Assembly (NCBI RefSeq): GCF_001579805.1
Contig: NZ_CP014546.1
Span: forward strand, 6,386,001 to 6,450,000
Origin: Pseudomonas azotoformans
GTDB lineage: Bacteria; Pseudomonadota; Gammaproteobacteria; Pseudomonadales; Pseudomonadaceae
Reading direction: 5' to 3'
DNA length: 64,000 nt
Shown: one piece after another, positions 17,938 to 27,824 of the stretch
How positions within the stretch are numbered: the stretch's first letter is position 1
How the letters are laid out: each line of letters starts with the position of its first letter
Made by a program: the position numbers and the translations under genes
The notes under the pieces: model-generated
What the model was told of the DNA's origin: nothing
What the model saw: the letters and a program-made list of their open reading frames with translations, nothing else
Databases searched by the model: none

Positions 17938-18525
17938 ATGCCCATTGACTCCAGCCGCTACCTCAACGCATCCACCCAAAACTTTCATAGTTACGCCAAC
18001 AAATACCAGGACATTGCACCTACATCCCAATCGACAACCGGGTCCTGGACCTCACACCCCTCTGGGTCGTCCTACGCCGCCAAGGACTATCCGAAGCTAC
18101 CCAATACCAAGGAGAGAGATCTGGACGCTGAGCTGCATTTGGCGGGATGGGCTACAACCCCCCGAACCCGCACGGCAACGGTGACAAACGTAAAAAAGCC
18201 AGAGGATCTGAACATCGCTAAGACACCGAATACGATTACCAAGTTTGTCGTGACGAGAGACGGACAGATGGCGATCGCCAACATCAGTAAAGACGTAGCG
18301 CCAAAAATGATATCCCACCCCGCCACCGCCGAACTAGGCGTCGGTGCCGGACAGTCGAATAACATCGTCAGTGCCGGCTATTTAAAGCAAACCATGACAG
18401 GGAGAACTCACCTATCCAATACCTCGGGCCATTACCTTCCCACAAAGGAGAACATGAGGCCCGCACAGGATTACTTGGAAAAAATCGGCGTGAAGTCGAC
18501 CAAAAGCCAATTGGGTGTTTTCTGA
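17938..18525 (+). CDS. Effector-like protein with SGHY motif (unknown)
   Basis: 195 residues, ATG at 17938 with AGGA seven bases upstream. It begins MPIDSSRYLNAS, matching the preceding gene's start, with a Ser/Thr/Asn-rich first 60 residues. The second half (from about residue 100) is folded-looking: a short FVVTRDGQMAIANIS strand pair, then SHPATAELG, NIVSAGYLKQ, and HLSNTSGHYLPTKENM followed by an amphipathic helix ending GVKSTKS. The His...VSAG...SNxSGHYxP pattern is one I associate with C-terminal domains of secreted or polymorphic toxins in gamma-proteobacteria. No immunity gene is obvious. Function unknown. Confidence 0.6.
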   Translation: MPIDSSRYLNASTQNFHSYANKYQDIAPTSQSTTGSWTSHPSGSSYAAKDYPKLPNTKERDLDAELHLAGWATTPRTRTATVTNVKKPEDLNIAKTPNTITKFVVTRDGQMAIANISKDVAPKMISHPATAELGVGAGQSNNIVSAGYLKQTMTGRTHLSNTSGHYLPTKENMRPAQDYLEKIGVKSTKSQLGVF

Positions 18526-18550
18526 AGACAGATCGGTCCGTAAATCAAGT

Positions 18551-20269
18551 TCAAGAACAGTGATCGCGCTCCTTGCGCCGGTAAGGAAACACATCAATCA
18601 CCTTGCCGGCGCGAATCGCCTCCTGCAGCCCTTTCCAGTAATCGGCGTTGTACAACTCGCCATGCAGCTCGTCGAACAACTTGCGCTGGCCAGCATCGGC
18701 AAACAGGAACGGCGGGAACTCCTCGGGAAATACATCCAGCGGTCCAATGGAGTACCAGGGCTCGGAAGCCATTTCATCTTCGGGGGTACGCGGCGCGGGG
18801 ATGTGGCGAAAGTTGGCCTCGGTGAGAAAGCAGATCTCATCGTAGTCGTAGAACACCACGCGGCCGTGACGGGTGACGCCGAAGTTCTTCAGCAGCATGT
18901 CGCCGGGGAAGATATTCGCGGCCGCCAGTTGCTTGATCGCCAGGCCGTAGTCTTCCAGGGCTTCGCGCACTTGGGCGGGGTTGGCGTTGTCGAGGTAGAG
19001 GTTGAGCGGGGTCATGCGTCGTTCGGTCCAGCAGTGGCGGATCAGCACGCTGTCGCCTTCGACTTCGACGGTGCCGGCGGCGACTTCCAGCAATTCGGCC
19101 AGGCATTCGGGCTCGAATTTGCTCAGGGGAAAACGGAAGTCGGCGAACTCCTGGGTATCAGCCATGCGCCCGACCCGGTCGACGCTTTTGACCAGCCGGT
19201 ACTTCTCGATCACGGTGGCGCGGTTGACGTTTTTCGACGGTGAAAAGCGGTCCTTGATGATCTTGAACACCGTGTTGAAACCCGGCAGCGTGAACACGCT
19301 CATGACCATGCCACGCACGCCGGGGGCCATGATGAATTGATCGTCGGTGGTCGCCAGGTGGTTGATCAAGGCGCGGTAGAACTCTGACTTGCCGTGCTTG
19401 TAGAAACCGATGGAGGTGTACAGCTCAGCGATGTGCTTGCCCGGCAGGATGCGCTTGAGAAAACCGATGAATTCCGCCGGCACCGGCACATCCACCATGA
19501 AGTAGGAACGGGTAAACGAGAAGATGATCGACACGTCGGCTTCGTCGGTGATCAGTGCGTCGATCTGGATGCCCTGCCCTTCACGGTGCAGCAGTGGGAT
19601 CACCAGTGGCCATTGTTCGTCGCGGGTGTAGATACGTCCTACAAGGTAGGCGCCTTTATTGCGGTAGAGCACCGAGGAAAACAGCTCGACCTTGAGGTCC
19701 GGGTCCTTGCACACCCAGTCCGGCAGGTTTTCCCGCAGTTGGGTCTCGAGGCGGCGCAGGTCGCCGGCCAGGTCGGCGTAAGGCTCGCTGAAACGGTAGT
19801 CGGCAAAGATCTGCGCGAGCATTTCCGGGATTTTCCCGGCAGGCGTGTAGGTACGCGTCTGCGCGGCCCGTGCCCGGCGCAGGCTGGGCCGGGTGGTGTG
19901 GATGAACATGCAGCCGTCGCTGATCAGGTCGTGGCTGAACAGACCGCAGAAGATCGAGTTGTACCAGGTCTCGGACAGCTCATCGTCGAAACGCAGGTCG
20001 ATCAGGCCGATGTAGGCGCTTTTCACCACGGGCCACTGGTCAACATCGAGTAATGCGCCGTCATCAAAGCTGCTGCGCAAACGCGCAATCACTTCGCTGA
20101 CCTTTTCTTCATAGAGGTTGATGCGCGCCGCCGACGCCGCCTGCCCCTGCTGCCACTGGGCCTTTTCAAAACGCTCGCGGGCGCCATCGGTGATTTGGCG
20201 GAAGTGCTCACGGTAATCGTCGAAGCCATCGAGGATCATCCGGGCGACAGCGAGGGCGGATTGCGACAT
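18551..20269 (-). CDS. aceK: Isocitrate dehydrogenase kinase/phosphatase
   Basis: 572 residues from the ATG at 20269 (AGAGG nine bases upstream), the typical AceK size. AceK phosphorylates and dephosphorylates isocitrate dehydrogenase, switching carbon between the TCA cycle and the glyoxylate shunt. The N-terminal regulatory domain is followed by the kinase-like domain, with the nucleotide-binding [14 protein letters not shown] region, the [11 protein letters not shown] loop and the [17 protein letters not shown] metal-binding segment intact. In enterobacteria aceK follows aceBA; here, as in other pseudomonads, it stands alone. Confidence 0.95.
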   Translation of the reverse strand: MSQSALAVARMILDGFDDYREHFRQITDGARERFEKAQWQQGQAASAARINLYEEKVSEVIARLRSSFDDGALLDVDQWPVVKSAYIGLIDLRFDDELSETWYNSIFCGLFSHDLISDGCMFIHTTRPSLRRARAAQTRTYTPAGKIPEMLAQIFADYRFSEPYADLAGDLRRLETQLRENLPDWVCKDPDLKVELFSSVLYRNKGAYLVGRIYTRDEQWPLVIPLLHREGQGIQIDALITDEADVSIIFSFTRSYFMVDVPVPAEFIGFLKRILPGKHIAELYTSIGFYKHGKSEFYRALINHLATTDDQFIMAPGVRGMVMSVFTLPGFNTVFKIIKDRFSPSKNVNRATVIEKYRLVKSVDRVGRMADTQEFADFRFPLSKFEPECLAELLEVAAGTVEVEGDSVLIRHCWTERRMTPLNLYLDNANPAQVREALEDYGLAIKQLAAANIFPGDMLLKNFGVTRHGRVVFYDYDEICFLTEANFRHIPAPRTPEDEMASEPWYSIGPLDVFPEEFPPFLFADAGQRKLFDELHGELYNADYWKGLQEAIRAGKVIDVFPYRRKERDHCS

Positions 20270-20658
20270 GCGGGAAACCTCTACGGGCATCTGGAAGCCC
20301 TGAGCTTAGCCAGTGTACGAGAACAGGAGAAGGGTCATTTCTTGCACTGCCTTGTACAACTTCGTTCATTTCGTACATTTATTTTCAATTTTTTTAATTC
20401 GACCATCCGGTCAATAAACGTACCCAAAAGTCGCACTGCGCTTTTCCCGCACGCCTGCAACGGCGGGGCTTGCCAGGTCGATGCCGAAAAACCTCGCACA
20501 ACGCCGGGCCCGATCTCCGCTCAGCGCTTTGGATCCAACTAAGGGAAACCCTGATTACCACGCTGATGGCACTTTGATATATAGCGCGCCCTCTCCCACC
20601 CTAACAAGGTCCAAAGACCGATCCGGGAACAGGTTCTAATCGCCCAAGGAGCATTGAG
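20270..20658. other. Intergenic region between aceK and a chemoreceptor gene
   Basis: 389 bases between divergent genes. An AT-rich stretch at about 20365-20405 could hold a promoter, and CAAGGAG (20646-20652) is the ribosome-binding site of the chemoreceptor. I looked for a sigma-28 promoter and did not find a correctly spaced one. No gene or repeat seen. Confidence 0.5.
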
Positions 20659-22284
20659 ATGTCATTGAGGAACATGAGGATCGGTCTGCGTGCCAGTCTG
20701 AGTTTTGGGGTTTTGGCCAGCTTGCTGGTGATCGTCGGGATGTTTGGGCTGGGCCAGATGGCCAAGTTGCGGCAGAGCGCACTGGTCATCGAAGAATCGT
20801 GGATGCCGAGCATCGAGAACATCCACGACAGCGCGGCCTTCGTGGCCAGTATCCGCCTGGAGGCGTTGCGCCTGGCAACCACCGACGAATCGCGGATCCG
20901 CGACAACAGCAAAGCCCTGATCACCCGCCAGCGCACCGAGCTGCAAACCTTGCTTGACCATCACAAAACCCTGCTCAGCGGCGATGAAGAGCGCGAAATG
21001 CTCAAGCAGCTCGAAGGTAACGTGAATGCCTACCTGACCCTCGTCGCACAGATCGTTGCCCTGGTGGACAAAGATCAGCAACAGGACGCCATCGACCTGC
21101 TCAACAGCCGCCTGGCGCCACAGGGCGTGATCCTCAACAAAAGCCTGGAGGACATGATCACCTTCAACCAGAGCGGTGTGGAGACCGCCGTGGACTCCGC
21201 CGCGCAAACCTATTCCAGCGCGCAGTGGATCGTCGGTTCGATCATCGTGTTCGCGCTGATCGCCACCTTGCTGCTGGCCTGGCTGCTGACCCGCAGCATC
21301 ACCGCCCCGCTCGGCCAGGCCCTGAACGTGGCACGCACCATTGCCGGCGGCGACTTGAGCCAGCCGATCGCCGTCAGCGGCAAGGACGAACCCGCGCAAT
21401 TGCTCACGGCGTTGGCCACCATGCAAGCGCAGTTGCAAGGCACCATCCGTGGCATCAGCGAGTCGGCGCAGCAGCTGGCTTCTGCGGCCGAAGAGATGAG
21501 TTCGGTGATGGAACAAAGCACCCGAGGGCTGCAAGCGCAGAACGACGAGATCGAGCAGGCCGCCACCGCCGTGACCGAAATGAGCGCGGCCGTGGACGAA
21601 GTGGCGGGCAATGCGGTGTCCAGCGCCGAGGCGTCCCAGGCCTCCGACGAGGACAGCAAGCACGGCCACTACCAGATCAGCGAAACCATCAGCTCGATCC
21701 AGAACCTGGTAGACGAAGTACTCGGTGCTTCAAACAAAGCCGAAGGCCTGGCAGTACAGGCCCAGGACATCAGCAAGGTGCTGGAAGTGATCCGTGGCAT
21801 CGCCGGGCAGACCAACCTGCTGGCGCTCAACGCCGCCATTGAAGCCGCCCGCGCGGGCGAAGCCGGCCGTGGTTTTGCCGTTGTCGCCGATGAAGTGCGC
21901 TCCCTGGCGCAGCGCACCCAGGATTCCACTGAAGAAATCGAGCAGATGATCACCGGTATCCAGCAGGGCACCCAAGATACCGTCGAAGCCTTGAACAGCA
22001 GCGCCGAGCATGCCGGCCAGACCCTGCAACGGGCCAATAGCGCCGGCACTGCCCTAGAGAAAATCACCGCAGCCATCTCACAAATCAGCCAGCGCAACCT
22101 GGTGATCGCCAGCGCCGCCGAACAGCAGGCGCTGGTAGCGCGAGATGTAGACCGCAGCCTGGTGAACATCCGCGACCTGTCGACCCAGACAGCCGCCGGC
22201 GCCACCCAGACGTCGGCGGCCAGCCAGGAACTGTCGCGCCTGGCGGTGGACCTGAATGGGCTGGTGACGCGGTTTGTCCTGTAA
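20659..22284 (+). CDS. Methyl-accepting chemotaxis protein with four-helix-bundle sensor
   Basis: 541 residues. A membrane helix at about 11-31, a periplasmic 4HB-type sensor at about 35-190 ([20 protein letters not shown] and a long helical stretch), a second membrane helix ([21 protein letters not shown], about 192-212), a HAMP domain, then the signalling domain with the hairpin tip [21 protein letters not shown] and the [15 protein letters not shown] segment. It senses an external ligand and controls the CheA kinase at the cell pole. Ligand unknown. Complete; single gene. Confidence 0.93.
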   Translation: MSLRNMRIGLRASLSFGVLASLLVIVGMFGLGQMAKLRQSALVIEESWMPSIENIHDSAAFVASIRLEALRLATTDESRIRDNSKALITRQRTELQTLLDHHKTLLSGDEEREMLKQLEGNVNAYLTLVAQIVALVDKDQQQDAIDLLNSRLAPQGVILNKSLEDMITFNQSGVETAVDSAAQTYSSAQWIVGSIIVFALIATLLLAWLLTRSITAPLGQALNVARTIAGGDLSQPIAVSGKDEPAQLLTALATMQAQLQGTIRGISESAQQLASAAEEMSSVMEQSTRGLQAQNDEIEQAATAVTEMSAAVDEVAGNAVSSAEASQASDEDSKHGHYQISETISSIQNLVDEVLGASNKAEGLAVQAQDISKVLEVIRGIAGQTNLLALNAAIEAARAGEAGRGFAVVADEVRSLAQRTQDSTEEIEQMITGIQQGTQDTVEALNSSAEHAGQTLQRANSAGTALEKITAAISQISQRNLVIASAAEQQALVARDVDRSLVNIRDLSTQTAAGATQTSAASQELSRLAVDLNGLVTRFVL

Positions 22285-22297
22285 TCATTGGAAATGT

Positions 22298-22339
22298 CAT
22301 GCAACACTCGCGGGCTTATTGAGGTAGGAGTGTTGCGTG
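22298..22339 (+). promoter_or_regulatory. Hairpin covering the ribosome-binding site and GTG start of a DMT gene
   Basis: CATGCAACACTC (22298-22309) pairs with GAGTGTTGCGTG (22328-22339) over 12 bp with one G-T pair and an 18-base loop. The right arm contains most of the GGAG ribosome-binding site (22327-22330) and the whole GTG start codon (22337). Folding would block translation, so this may be a translational switch. Confidence 0.55.
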
Positions 22340-23224
22340 AGACCTGTCGATAGCCTGTATTTGCTGGGGCTTGCTGCCATTTGGGGGGCGAGCTTCCTGT
22401 TCATGCGCATCATTGCGCCGGAGATCGGCACGGTGCCGACGGCGTTTTTCCGCGTGTCGATTGCCGCCGCCGGGTTGCTGGTGATTTTGGCGATGATGCG
22501 CGTGAGCTGGGATTTCCAGGGCAAGTTCAAGACGGTGTTGCTATTGGGCGTGATCAACTCCGGGATCCCGGCGACCATGTACTCGGTGGCGGCCCAGGTG
22601 TTGCCGGCGGGTTACTCGGCGATCTTCAACGCCACCACGCCACTGATGGGCGTGTTGATCGGCGGGCTGTTTTTCAGCGAACGCCTGACGCCGTCAAAAA
22701 TTGCCGGCGTGTGCCTGGGCTTGTTCGGTGTGGGTGTACTGACCCGCGCCGGGCCGGTGGCGTTTGACCTGGAATTGTTGATGGGCGCGCTGGCCTGCTT
22801 GCTAGCGACCACCTGTTATGGCTTTGCCGGGTTCCTCGCGCGACGCTGGCTGGATCAGCGCGGCGGCTTGGACAGTCGCCTGTCGGCCCTGGGCAGCATG
22901 CTCGGTGCAACGCTGTTCCTGTTGCCGTTCTTCGCCTACAGCGCGATCAGCCAGCCGCCCGCGAGTTGGGGTGGGTGGCAGGTATGGTTGTCGTTGCTGG
23001 GCTTGGGGCTGGTGTGTACGGCGTTTGCCTACATTCTTTACTTCCGCCTGCTGACGTCCATCGGGCCAGTGAAGTCGATGACCGTGACCTTCATGATCCC
23101 GCCGTTCGGCGTACTGTGGGGCGCACTGTTGCTGGATGAGCCGTTGTCGATGGCGCATCTGTATGGCGGGGTGTTGATTGCCGGGGCGTTGTGGCTGGTG
23201 TTGCGGCCGAAAAAAACCCTGTAG
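22337..23224 (+). CDS. EamA/DMT-family transporter
   Basis: 295 residues with about ten membrane helices in two EamA halves; LGLAAIWGASFLFMRIIAPE opens the first and the second ends in LLLDEPLSMAHLYGGVLIAG, both typical. Starts at GTG 22337 with GGAG seven bases upstream, inside a 12-bp hairpin that also covers the start codon. Its stop lies inside the terminator stem of the convergent DMT gene. Substrate unknown; many relatives export amino acids or metabolites. Confidence 0.88.
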   Translation: MRPVDSLYLLGLAAIWGASFLFMRIIAPEIGTVPTAFFRVSIAAAGLLVILAMMRVSWDFQGKFKTVLLLGVINSGIPATMYSVAAQVLPAGYSAIFNATTPLMGVLIGGLFFSERLTPSKIAGVCLGLFGVGVLTRAGPVAFDLELLMGALACLLATTCYGFAGFLARRWLDQRGGLDSRLSALGSMLGATLFLLPFFAYSAISQPPASWGGWQVWLSLLGLGLVCTAFAYILYFRLLTSIGPVKSMTVTFMIPPFGVLWGALLLDEPLSMAHLYGGVLIAGALWLVLRPKKTL

Positions 23225-23250
23225 GCGCCCGCTAGTGGACGCCTACAGGG
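23210..23250 (-). terminator. Intrinsic terminator between convergent DMT genes
   Basis: CCCTGTAGGCG and CGCCTACAGGG make a perfect 11-bp stem (23217-23250). On the minus strand it runs into seven T residues (23216-23210), a strong terminator for the gene ending at 23259; the stem also overlaps the stop codon of the plus-strand neighbour. Confidence 0.88.
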
Positions 23251-23258
23251 GAGTTGTA

Positions 23259-24119
23259 TCAGGCTTTACGGAAAACGAAGGCCAAGCCGATGATGATCAA
23301 CCCCATCCCCAGCAGGCTCAACATCGCGAGCCGGTTACCGAAGATCAGGTAATCCATCACCGCCGTCACCGCTGGCACCAGGTAAAACAGGCTGGTGACA
23401 TTCACCAGGTTACCCCGGGCGATCAGGCGGTACAGCAACAAGGTGGCCAGCAACGACACCACCACCCCCATCCACAGCACCGGCAGGTAGAAACCGCTGG
23501 CGTGCTCGAAGTGGAACGGTTGGAACGGTACGAACACCGAACACAGCAGCAACCCTGCCAGGTACTGCACCGGCAACGTGCCCAGGGGGTTGTCGGTGAT
23601 GCGCTTCTGCATGATCGAGCCGAAGGTCATGCTGGCCAGCGCCAATAACCCGAACAGCATCCCCGCCAACGACATGCCGGACAAACCGATACCCTGGTAG
23701 ACCACCATGATCAGCCCCGCCAACCCCAGCGCCAGGCCAAACAGCCGGCTCAGCGAACGCTGGCGCTCCATCAACACTACGGTGAGGATCGGCTGCACAC
23801 CCATGAGGGTCGCCATCACGCCGGGGGTGACGTTGAGGTCCAGGGCCAGCAGATAGAAAATCTGATAAGCCCCCAGCAGCACCCACCCGGTTGCCGCCGC
23901 GTACCGCATGGGCTTGCCGGGACGCGGCAGTTTCAACTTGAGGATCGGTATCAGGATCACCAAGCCCACAAGGGCGATGGCAAAGCGGATCAACAGAAAC
24001 GCAAAGGGTGACGCGTGGGCCAGGCCCCATTTGGAGAAGATCGCCCCGCTGCTCCACAGCAGGACAAACAGGCTCGTCGAGGCCGCCGCGGCCACGGATT
24101 GTTTCGAAAGAACAGACAT
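23259..24119 (-). CDS. EamA/DMT-family transporter
   Basis: 286 residues from the ATG at 24119 (AGGTGG six bases upstream); a GTG nine bases earlier is possible. About ten helices; first EamA half opens LFVLLWSSGAIFSKWGL and the second contains LASMTFGSIMQKR. Convergent with the previous DMT gene, sharing the terminator region at 23210-23250. The two proteins differ clearly, so they are not a tandem duplication. Inner membrane; substrate unknown. Confidence 0.87.
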   Translation of the reverse strand: MSVLSKQSVAAAASTSLFVLLWSSGAIFSKWGLAHASPFAFLLIRFAIALVGLVILIPILKLKLPRPGKPMRYAAATGWVLLGAYQIFYLLALDLNVTPGVMATLMGVQPILTVVLMERQRSLSRLFGLALGLAGLIMVVYQGIGLSGMSLAGMLFGLLALASMTFGSIMQKRITDNPLGTLPVQYLAGLLLCSVFVPFQPFHFEHASGFYLPVLWMGVVVSLLATLLLYRLIARGNLVNVTSLFYLVPAVTAVMDYLIFGNRLAMLSLLGMGLIIIGLAFVFRKA

Positions 24120-24527
24120 GGATACCACCTGTCATCAGGCAAAAAAGCCAATTCAGCAGACGCTGAAACTCAGTAGGTTTTTTCAGGCGGGCAGACGGGA
24201 ACAGCCATCAGCTGGTCAGCCCGAAATGCCAACACCCGGCGGTGATACGACTGCGTACACCGGCGTGCTACGGACAGGTGGGGGGTAGTGACTGATCTGC
24301 GCAGGCTGCTTGTCCCCGCACGGCACGACCGCAGCGTTGACCGCTGAATCGACTACCGCTGTGCGCTGGCGAGCTGGCATGGGCTGATCTTGTGTGAAGG
24401 GATAAAGAGGCTCGGACTATAACCAGCCGGTGACAGGTTTTGCAATCACCCTGAATGGAGGAGTTTTCATGTGGGCCCTATAGGACGGGTCGCTATAATG
24501 CTGCCCAGGTTTTTCCAAGGATTCCCC
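24120..24527. other. Intergenic region upstream of two divergent membrane-protein genes
   Basis: 408 bases. A TATAAT at 24494-24499, with a poor -35 region, could be the promoter of the CPBP gene; AAGGA (24516-24520) is its ribosome-binding site. A small TTCAGC/GCTGAA hairpin lies at 24152-24167. No gene seen. Confidence 0.45.
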
Positions 24528-25319
24528 ATGATCGCATTGCCCTGGCTGTACCTGGCGCTTCTTTCCATCGGCTATCTGCTGGCCTTGATCTACGGACAAC
24601 TGGGGGTGCTGGCGGGGGTGTCCGTCGCCCTGTTGCTGATCGCCGGTTACGCCGTACGCCAGCAACGCACGCCCTGGGCGCGCTACCTGGGTCACGGGTT
24701 GTTTATCGTCTTGGCCCTGAGCCTGGCGATGCATTGGTTGCCGGGTTTCTACAACGGGCGCGGTATTGCCCCGCAACGGCTCACCGACGATGCTGTGCCC
24801 TTCTCGATGTACCTGAACCAGGACAAACCGCTGATCGGCTTCTGGCTGTTGCTGGCCTGCCCGTGGATCGTGGCGCGGCGTTCGCTGCGCCTGTCGATCT
24901 GCGTGACCGCCCTGGCCTTGACGCTCACCGCCATCGCGGCCTTGGGCGGTGCCGCCTTGCTGGGCATGATCACCTGGGCGCCGAAATGGCCGGAACAGGC
25001 CTGGCTGTGGGTGCTGAATAACCTGCTGCTGGTGACCCTGGTGGAAGAAGCGCTGTTCCGGGGTTATGTCCAGGGCGGCTTGAGCCGGCGCTTCAAACAC
25101 CTGCCCTATGGCGAAAACCTCGCACTGCTGCTGGCCTCGCTATTGTTCGGCCTGGTGCACCTCGGCGCGGGCTGGCACTGGGTGTTGCTGGCGAGCATCG
25201 CCGGGGTGGGGTATGGCCTGGCGTATCGCTTTGGTGGCCTGGGTGCGGCAGTGGCCACGCACTTTGGTTTGAATCTGCTTCACTTCGGCTTGTTTACCTA
25301 CCCGATGCTCGCCGGTTGA
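24528..25319 (+). CDS. CPBP-family intramembrane glutamic protease
   Basis: 263 residues from the ATG at 24528 (AAGGA seven bases upstream). Eight or so membrane helices with the CAAX-protease/bacteriocin-processing (CPBP, ABI) motifs: EEALFRGYVQ (motif 1, the paired Glu), FGLVHL (motif 2), and HFGLNLLHFG (motif 3). These inner-membrane proteases cut within membranes; bacterial substrates are mostly unknown, and some members give self-immunity to bacteriocins. Single gene, 73 bases before the next start. Confidence 0.87.
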   Translation: MIALPWLYLALLSIGYLLALIYGQLGVLAGVSVALLLIAGYAVRQQRTPWARYLGHGLFIVLALSLAMHWLPGFYNGRGIAPQRLTDDAVPFSMYLNQDKPLIGFWLLLACPWIVARRSLRLSICVTALALTLTAIAALGGAALLGMITWAPKWPEQAWLWVLNNLLLVTLVEEALFRGYVQGGLSRRFKHLPYGENLALLLASLLFGLVHLGAGWHWVLLASIAGVGYGLAYRFGGLGAAVATHFGLNLLHFGLFTYPMLAG

Positions 25320-25336
25320 TTGTTGCAAAAATAAGT

Positions 25337-25363
25337 TAAATAAACCGCCGTTCTTGCCGATAC
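25337..25363 (+). promoter_or_regulatory. Sigma-28 (FliA) promoter of the PAS chemoreceptor
   Basis: TAAA (25337-25340), fifteen bases, then GCCGATAC (25356-25363): this matches the flagellar sigma consensus TAAA-N15-GCCGATAA in all but the seventh base of the -10. It lies 30 bases upstream of the ATG. Confidence 0.8.
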
Positions 25364-25392
25364 CCCCTGAAAGCCTTGCGGATTGAACAATC

Positions 25393-26958
25393 ATGCGTAA
25401 TAACCAACCCGTTACCCAGCGCGAACGTACCTTCCCCGCTCAGCAACGGTTGATCTCCACCACAGATGCCAAAGGCGTGATCACCTACTGCAACGACGCC
25501 TTCGTCGAAATCAGTGGGTTCTCCCGTGACGAACTGGTGCGTGCCCCGCACAATCTGGTCCGTCACCCGGACGTTCCGGCGGCGGTGTTCGCGCACATGT
25601 GGTCCACGCTCAAACAAGGCTTGCCATGGATGGGCATCGTCAAGAACCGCTGCAAGACTGGCGATCATTACTGGGTCAACGCCTATGTAACGCCGGTTTT
25701 CGAAGGCAACCAGGTGGTCGGCTACGAATCGGTGCGCATCAAGCCCACCGCCGAGCAGATCCGTCGGGCCGAAGCGCTCTACCACCGCATCAACCAAGGC
25801 AAGTCAGCGATCCCTCAGCGGGACAAGTGGCTGCCGGTGCTGCAGGACTGGCTGCCGTTTATCCTGGTGAGCCAGTTGAGCTTCATGATCGGCGCGTCCC
25901 TCAACTCCCACTGGGGCTTTGCCCTGGCGGCGGGGCTGTCGGTGCCGCTGGGCCTGCTGGGCCTGAGCTGGCAACAACGCGGCCTCAAGCGCTTGCTGCG
26001 CCTGGCCGAACAGACCACCTCCGACCCGCTGATCGCGCAGATGTACACCGACAGCCGTGGCGCCCAGGCGCGGCTGGAGATGTCGATCCTCAGCCAGGAG
26101 GCACGTCTGAAGACCTGTCTGACGCGCTTGCAGGACACCGCCGAACACCTCAACGACCAGGCGGCGCAGTCCAACACCCTGGCGCATAACAGCTCCAGCG
26201 GTTTGGAGCGCCAGCGCGTCGAGACTGAGCAGGTGGCGACCGCCGTCAACCAGATGGCAGCCACCACCCAGGAAGTCGCCAGCCACGTGCAACGTACCGC
26301 CGATGCGACCCAGGAGGCCAACCGCCTGACCGGTCGCGGCCGCGATATCGCCGGGGAAACCCGCGAGGCGATTCAGCGCTTGTCCGTAGCAGTGGGCGAG
26401 ACCGGCGTGACCGTGACCCAACTGGCCAAGGACAGTGACGAAATCGGTGGCGTGGTCGACGTGATCAAAGGCATTGCCGACCAAACCAACCTGCTGGCAC
26501 TGAACGCGGCCATTGAAGCGGCACGCGCCGGTGAAATGGGCCGGGGTTTTGCGGTGGTCGCGGACGAAGTCCGTCAACTGGCACAACGCACGGCTGAATC
26601 GACCGGGCAGATCCACGCCCTGATCGCCAAGCTGCAACAGACTGCCGCCGCCGCCGTGCAAACCATGGACGCCGGGCACCGCCAGGCTGAAGAAGGTGTG
26701 GCGCGGGTGATGGAAGCGGATCAGGCGCTGGTGGGCATCAGTGAGGCGGTGGCGCATATCACCGACATGACCACGCAGATCGCGGCGGCAACTGAAGAGC
26801 AAAGCTCGGTGGCCGAAGAGATCAGCCGTAACATCAGCACCATTGCATTGCTGGCGGATCAGACGTCGGAGCAGGCGTTGAATTCGGCGCAGTTGAGTGA
26901 AGAATTGACTCACACAGCCAATACCCAGTACTCCCTGGTCGAGCGTTTTAACCGGTAG
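25393..26958 (+). CDS. PAS-containing methyl-accepting chemotaxis protein (Aer-type)
   Basis: 521 residues. An N-terminal cytoplasmic PAS domain (about 20-125, with [19 protein letters not shown] and [21 protein letters not shown]), two short membrane helices around 155-195 ([15 protein letters not shown] and [18 protein letters not shown]), then the signalling domain with [21 protein letters not shown]. This is the layout of the aerotaxis receptor Aer, whose PAS binds FAD and senses redox. It has the WxxVxxRxK-type core of that PAS group. A strong sigma-28 promoter precedes it, tying expression to the flagellar cascade. Confidence 0.9.
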   Translation: MRNNQPVTQRERTFPAQQRLISTTDAKGVITYCNDAFVEISGFSRDELVRAPHNLVRHPDVPAAVFAHMWSTLKQGLPWMGIVKNRCKTGDHYWVNAYVTPVFEGNQVVGYESVRIKPTAEQIRRAEALYHRINQGKSAIPQRDKWLPVLQDWLPFILVSQLSFMIGASLNSHWGFALAAGLSVPLGLLGLSWQQRGLKRLLRLAEQTTSDPLIAQMYTDSRGAQARLEMSILSQEARLKTCLTRLQDTAEHLNDQAAQSNTLAHNSSSGLERQRVETEQVATAVNQMAATTQEVASHVQRTADATQEANRLTGRGRDIAGETREAIQRLSVAVGETGVTVTQLAKDSDEIGGVVDVIKGIADQTNLLALNAAIEAARAGEMGRGFAVVADEVRQLAQRTAESTGQIHALIAKLQQTAAAAVQTMDAGHRQAEEGVARVMEADQALVGISEAVAHITDMTTQIAAATEEQSSVAEEISRNISTIALLADQTSEQALNSAQLSEELTHTANTQYSLVERFNR

Positions 26959-26964
26959 ACCGCT

Positions 26965-27046
26965 TTCGCGAGCAAGCCCGCTCCCACATTTAACCGTGCA
27001 CGTCCCTTGGAATGCGGTCGAATGTGGGAGCGGGCTTGCTCGCGAA
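26965..27046. repeat. Inverted pair of REP elements
   Basis: A 26-base arm at 26965-26990 (TTCGCGAGCAAGCCCGCTCC...) is repeated exactly in reverse complement at 27021-27046, 30 bases apart. This is the common REP sequence of fluorescent pseudomonads, arranged as a head-to-head pair, in the gap between two convergent genes where it may also stop transcription. Confidence 0.9.
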
Positions 27047-27052
27047 GAGGCC

Positions 27053-27745
27053 CTAACAGCCGCCGAGAAAATCACCCACCTTCACCGCCGCAGCCTCCAG
27101 ATGTTGCTCATGGCTGAACCCCGACGCCTTCAACGGCTTCAAGTCATGATCCCCCGCCACCAGCCACATCACCTCGATGCTCGGCGACAACGCATACCCC
27201 TCAACCGCAGCTCGATTCCCTAATGCATCCCGTTCGCCCTGCACAATCAAAGTCGGCGTCTTCAACCCAGCCAGATGCTCAGTCCTCGGCTTCTCCGGTT
27301 TACCCACCGCATAAAACGGATACCCCAGGCACACCAACCCGTCCGCGCCCAATTCATCCGCCAGCAAACTGGCCATGCGCCCGCCCATGGACTTGCCGCC
27401 AATCGCCAGCTTCCCAGCGACATGACGTCGCACCTCGGCCACCACCTCGCGCCAGGTTTCCAGCAGTTTCGGCGCCGGGTTGGGTGGGCGTTTGCCGCCG
27501 TCGACACGGCGCTGGGCCATGTAGGGAAACTCGAAGCGCAACACGTTGACGCCATGCCCGGCAAGGCGTGCAGCCATGTCGTTCATGAAGGATGAGTCCA
27601 TCGGTGCTCCGGCGCCGTGGGCCAGGATCAGCGTCACAGGTGTACCTCCTGCAACGTCCGCCGCGACATCCCACAACCAGCCGCGTTCCCGCACACACTG
27701 CGCCCATTGATCCCCGTCAATACTGGCCTTGTGCTCTTTGCCCAT
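27053..27745 (-). CDS. Alpha/beta hydrolase of the KANL3/Tex30-like family
   Basis: 230 residues from the ATG at 27745, which has GAGG six bases upstream. [18 protein letters not shown] (oxyanion loop), [11 protein letters not shown] (nucleophile Ser, about residue 112), [11 protein letters not shown] (acid) and AGDHDLKP (His) are all present, so the fold and triad are complete. The substrate is unknown. Its first codons overlap the Anr box of the divergent ccoN2 operon (27707-27720), so this gene's start region doubles as the operator zone of its neighbour. Confidence 0.85.
   Translation of the reverse strand: MGKEHKASIDGDQWAQCVRERGWLWDVAADVAGGTPVTLILAHGAGAPMDSSFMNDMAARLAGHGVNVLRFEFPYMAQRRVDGGKRPPNPAPKLLETWREVVAEVRRHVAGKLAIGGKSMGGRMASLLADELGADGLVCLGYPFYAVGKPEKPRTEHLAGLKTPTLIVQGERDALGNRAAVEGYALSPSIEVMWLVAGDHDLKPLKASGFSHEQHLEAAAVKVGDFLGGC
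27707..27720 (+). promoter_or_regulatory. Anr box of the cco2 operon
   Basis: TTGATCCCCGTCAA matches the Anr/FNR consensus TTGAT-N4-ATCAA at nine of ten positions. It is 105 bases before the ccoN2 ATG and lies inside codons 9 to 13 of the divergent hydrolase gene. In P. aeruginosa the upstream, Anr-dependent oxidase is cco2. Confidence 0.8.
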
Positions 27746-27824
27746 GCTTGCCTCGCTTTTTAGTCTGCCTATAACTCCAGCCCAAGTGCCGCATTGGCTT
27801 GGGTTGAACCGTGGATGGGGAACC

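Noticed and set aside
20560..20658. A sigma-28 promoter for the chemoreceptor at 20659.
   Set aside because: Candidates such as TAAG with GCTGATGG have spacing of 18, and CCGATCC candidates are spaced too short.
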